A stretch of 64,000 nt of DNA from Micromonospora globbae (lineage in GTDB: Bacteria > Actinomycetota > Actinomycetes > Mycobacteriales > Micromonosporaceae), in NCBI RefSeq assembly GCF_003610785.1, contig NZ_RAQQ01000005.1, positions 1 through 64,000 on the forward strand. The letters run 5' to 3'. A program made the position numbers and the translations under genes. The notes below the pieces were generated by a model, which saw only the letters and a program-made list of their open reading frames with translations, was not told the DNA's origin and did not search any database. Of the stretch, positions 62,117-64,000 are shown piece by piece (the stretch's first letter is position 1; each line of letters starts with the position of its first letter).

Positions 62117-62638
62117 ATGGCGACGACCGGGAGCGGGTACGGGAGCCCCCGAAACTGGACCTTCCTCACCAATCACGGGCACGTGCTGCTCGCCATCGCC
62201 CGCAACCCCACCGCCCGCCTGCGTGACCTGGCCGACGAGGTCGGGGTCACCGAGCGGGCCGCGCAGGCGATCGTCGCCGACCTGGAGGCGGGCGGTTACC
62301 TGAGCCGGACCCGGGTGGGTCGCCGCAACGAGTACACGCTCAACCCGGCCGGGCGGTTCCGGCACCCGGCGGAGGCGGACCAACAGGTGGGTGCCCTGCT
62401 CGCCCTCTTCACCGACGTGCCCGACCGCCCCGACGGCGACACCGATGTCGGAGAGTCGGTCACCGACCGCTCCGCCGCGACTGGCGACCCCACCGGCCCC
62501 TCCGCCGTCACCGGCGATGCCGCCACCACCGACGACCCCACCGGCCCCTCCGCCGCCACCGGCGATGCCGCCACCACCGACGACCCGACCGACCCCTCCG
62601 CCGCCACCGGCGATGCGGCCGACACCTCGACGGCCTGA
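62117..62638 (+). CDS. winged-helix (MarR-like) regulator with a 16-residue repeat tail
   Basis: The 173-residue protein has a compact winged helix (NWTFLTNHGHVLLAIARNPT, LRDLADEVGVTERAAQAIVA, AGGYLSRTRVGRRNEYTLNP; residues ~10-80). A disordered tail made of three TGDAATTDDPTGPSAA-like repeats follows. The helix resembles small stand-alone DNA-binding proteins of actinomycetes. I choose ATG 62117 because TACGAT ends 7 nt upstream (leaderless); ATG 62108 and GTG 62093 are in frame too. The tail is acidic and low-complexity. Confidence 0.8.
   Translation: MATTGSGYGSPRNWTFLTNHGHVLLAIARNPTARLRDLADEVGVTERAAQAIVADLEAGGYLSRTRVGRRNEYTLNPAGRFRHPAEADQQVGALLALFTDVPDRPDGDTDVGESVTDRSAATGDPTGPSAVTGDAATTDDPTGPSAATGDAATTDDPTDPSAATGDAADTSTA
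62486..62629 (+). repeat. 48-bp in-frame tandem repeat, three copies
   Basis: Units starting GACCCCACCGGCCCCTCCGC begin at 62486, 62534 and 62582. The first two are almost identical, so copy number is likely to vary between strains. They encode the 16-residue repeats of the preceding gene's tail. Confidence 0.88.
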
Positions 62639-62733
62639 ACGTGGACCACCGCAGCCGACCGCGCCCCCGCACCACTACCGCGCCCCCGCACCGCTGCGGC
62701 GCTCCCGTCACCGCGCCGCCCCTGCGGCGGCGG

Positions 62734-62739
62734 TAGTCT
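62734..62739 (+). promoter_or_regulatory. -10 element of a leaderless mycosin transcript
   Basis: TAGTCT ends exactly 6 nt before the mycosin GTG, with no ribosome-binding site in between. Confidence 0.55.
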
Positions 62740-62745
62740 CACCGC

Positions 62746-63993
62746 GTGCGCGAGAGCTTGCGGCTGGACGGGAGCGACGTGCCCCGTCACACCGGACGCG
62801 GCCTTCGGGCCGTCCTGTGTGGAGCGGTCAGTGTCCTGCTCGGCACCGCGGTCGTGCCGCCGTCACCCGCCGTGGCGGCACCGACGTGCGGCCCGGCCGG
62901 CGAGGCGGCGCCGAGCGCGGAACCGTGGGGGCTGCGGCGGCTCGAACCGTCGTCGGTCTGGCATCTCACCCGCGGCGCCGGGGTGACCGTCGCCGTCATC
63001 GACTCCGGCGTCTCGGCCACCCACCCGCTGCTGAAGGGGCAGGTCCGCGAGGGCGCCGACTTCAACGGCCTCCCGTCGAGCAAGGGCCAGTGCGACCTCG
63101 TGGGGCACGGCACGATGGTGGCCGGCATCATCGCCGGGAAGGCGGACACCGGGGTTCCGTTCAACGGTGTCGCACCGGAGGCCCGGATCCTGCCGATCCG
63201 GGTGTTGGCGGAGCGCCGCGCACCGAACGACGAGGCGCTGCCGGGTGAGATCGCCCAGGCGATCCGCTGGGCGGTCGACCACGACGCCGATGTCATCAAT
63301 CTGTCCCTGGTGACCCTGCCCCGCCCGCAGCTCGCCTCCGCCGTCGACTACGCCCTGAGTCGGGGGGTCGTCGTGGTGGCCGCCTCCGGTAACCGGGAGG
63401 AGCAGCAGCAGGACTATCTGGCCTACCCGGCCGCCTACCCGGGGGTCATCGCCGTCGCCGGCATGGACGAGCAGGGTGCGCACGTCGGCAGCTCCGTGAG
63501 CGGCGACTACGTCGACATCGCCGCACCCGGGCTCAACATCCTGGGCCCGGCACCGCGCGGCTCGGGCTACGTCCTCGAGCCGCAGGGCGGCACCAGCTTC
63601 GCCGCCGCGTACGTCTCCGGCGTGGCCGCGCTCGTCCGCGCCGCCCACCCGGATCTCACGCCTCAGCAGGTGGCCGACCGGCTGATCAAGACGGCGGACA
63701 ACCCGCCGGAGGGCCACAACGCCGAGGTCGGCTACGGCATGGTGAACCCCTATCGGGCGGTGACGGCGCTGCTCGGCACCCGCACGAACCCGCCGGTGGG
63801 GGCCATGCCGGCACCCGCCGCGCCGGAGGATCCGTTGGGCTGGCAGCGGGTCGTCGCCGTCTGGGTGGCGGCGGTCGGGGCGCTGCTCGCCGCCGTGCTG
63901 CTCACGGTGAGGCCGATCCTGGCCCGCGGCCGGAGCCGCGGCTGGCGTCCGGGCCGGCGCCCCACCGAGACCGGGCCCTCCGCCGCCGGCTGA
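62746..63993 (+). CDS. type VII secretion-associated serine protease (mycosin, S8)
   Basis: The 415-residue subtilase has a signal peptide (LCGAVSVLLGTAVVPPSPAV), the catalytic triad Asp86 (VIDSGVS), His121 (GHGTMVAG) and Ser284 (GGTSFAAAYVSG), and a C-terminal membrane helix (VAVWVAAVGALLAAVLLTV) followed by a short Arg-rich tail. This is the MycP layout, a membrane-anchored protease that stabilises ESX/type VII secretion systems. No ESX core genes lie within the window; they may begin further right. Confidence 0.93.
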   Translation: MRESLRLDGSDVPRHTGRGLRAVLCGAVSVLLGTAVVPPSPAVAAPTCGPAGEAAPSAEPWGLRRLEPSSVWHLTRGAGVTVAVIDSGVSATHPLLKGQVREGADFNGLPSSKGQCDLVGHGTMVAGIIAGKADTGVPFNGVAPEARILPIRVLAERRAPNDEALPGEIAQAIRWAVDHDADVINLSLVTLPRPQLASAVDYALSRGVVVVAASGNREEQQQDYLAYPAAYPGVIAVAGMDEQGAHVGSSVSGDYVDIAAPGLNILGPAPRGSGYVLEPQGGTSFAAAYVSGVAALVRAAHPDLTPQQVADRLIKTADNPPEGHNAEVGYGMVNPYRAVTALLGTRTNPPVGAMPAPAAPEDPLGWQRVVAVWVAAVGALLAAVLLTVRPILARGRSRGWRPGRRPTETGPSAAG

Positions 63994-64000
63994 CGACGCA

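Overview
This 64 kb window is chromosomal DNA of a very GC-rich actinomycete. GC-rich third codon positions, frequent GTG starts, 4-bp stop/start overlaps, F420-type luciferase-like oxidoreductases, an AfsR-like regulator, a mycosin protease and many start codons placed 6-8 nt after a TANNNT hexamer all fit Micromonosporaceae, probably Micromonospora or a close relative (inference; no rRNA or other marker gene is present). I see no tRNA, rRNA, CRISPR array, prophage or replication origin. The only mobile element is the 3' end of an IS110-family insertion sequence at the left edge.

Layout. 1-9.3 kb: IS110 remnant, AraC regulator, a small membrane protein, a GH15 glucosidase/trehalase, an esterase, a NarL-type two-component system, and an ArsR + SRPBCC pair. 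9.4-16.6 kb: TetR regulator divergent from an aldo-keto reductase; a T-box leader and ileS encoding a type-2 IleRS whose HIGH motif reads GAHH; a DGPF (YCII) protein with an ECF42 sigma factor. 16.6-25 kb: an F420-type oxidoreductase, an LLM-FAD oxidase fusion and their divergent MarR regulator; a MEDS/anti-sigma kinase; a molybdopterin oxidoreductase with a helical partner; an HPP membrane protein. 25-34.7 kb: DUF421 protein, a Rho-N-like small protein, a Csp copper-storage protein, then the complete potassium operon (27-residue peptide, kdpF, A, B, C, D, E). 35-42.3 kb: AfsR-like regulator convergent with a DrrAB-type exporter; acyl-CoA dehydrogenase and CoA transferase. 42.5-51.3 kb: C4-dicarboxylate-type symporter divergent from its CitA/DcuS-type two-component system; a DUF2243-ctaG-DUF2568 operon; a DUF2786 protein; a second DGPF-ECF42 module. 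51.5-64 kb: a secreted TAP-like peptidase, lipoprotein, CsbD; a copper-efflux cluster (copZ, a His-rich exported protein, copA) divergent from csoR with three near-identical operators; a YibE/F protein; a c-di-AMP riboswitch before an exported coiled-coil peptidase; carbonic anhydrase; a winged-helix protein with a repeat tail; mycosin.

How it fits together. Most modules are self-contained regulator-plus-target pairs for ion and metal homeostasis (Kdp, Cop/CsoR, Csp, c-di-AMP) or sensing. Beyond ordinary genes, the most interesting items are the IleRS active-site signature exchange under T-box control, two families of long interspersed intergenic palindromes with two copies each, the two parallel ECF42 modules, and very small genes (kdpF, a 27-codon kdp leader gene, csbD, overlapping mini-ORFs before the MEDS gene).
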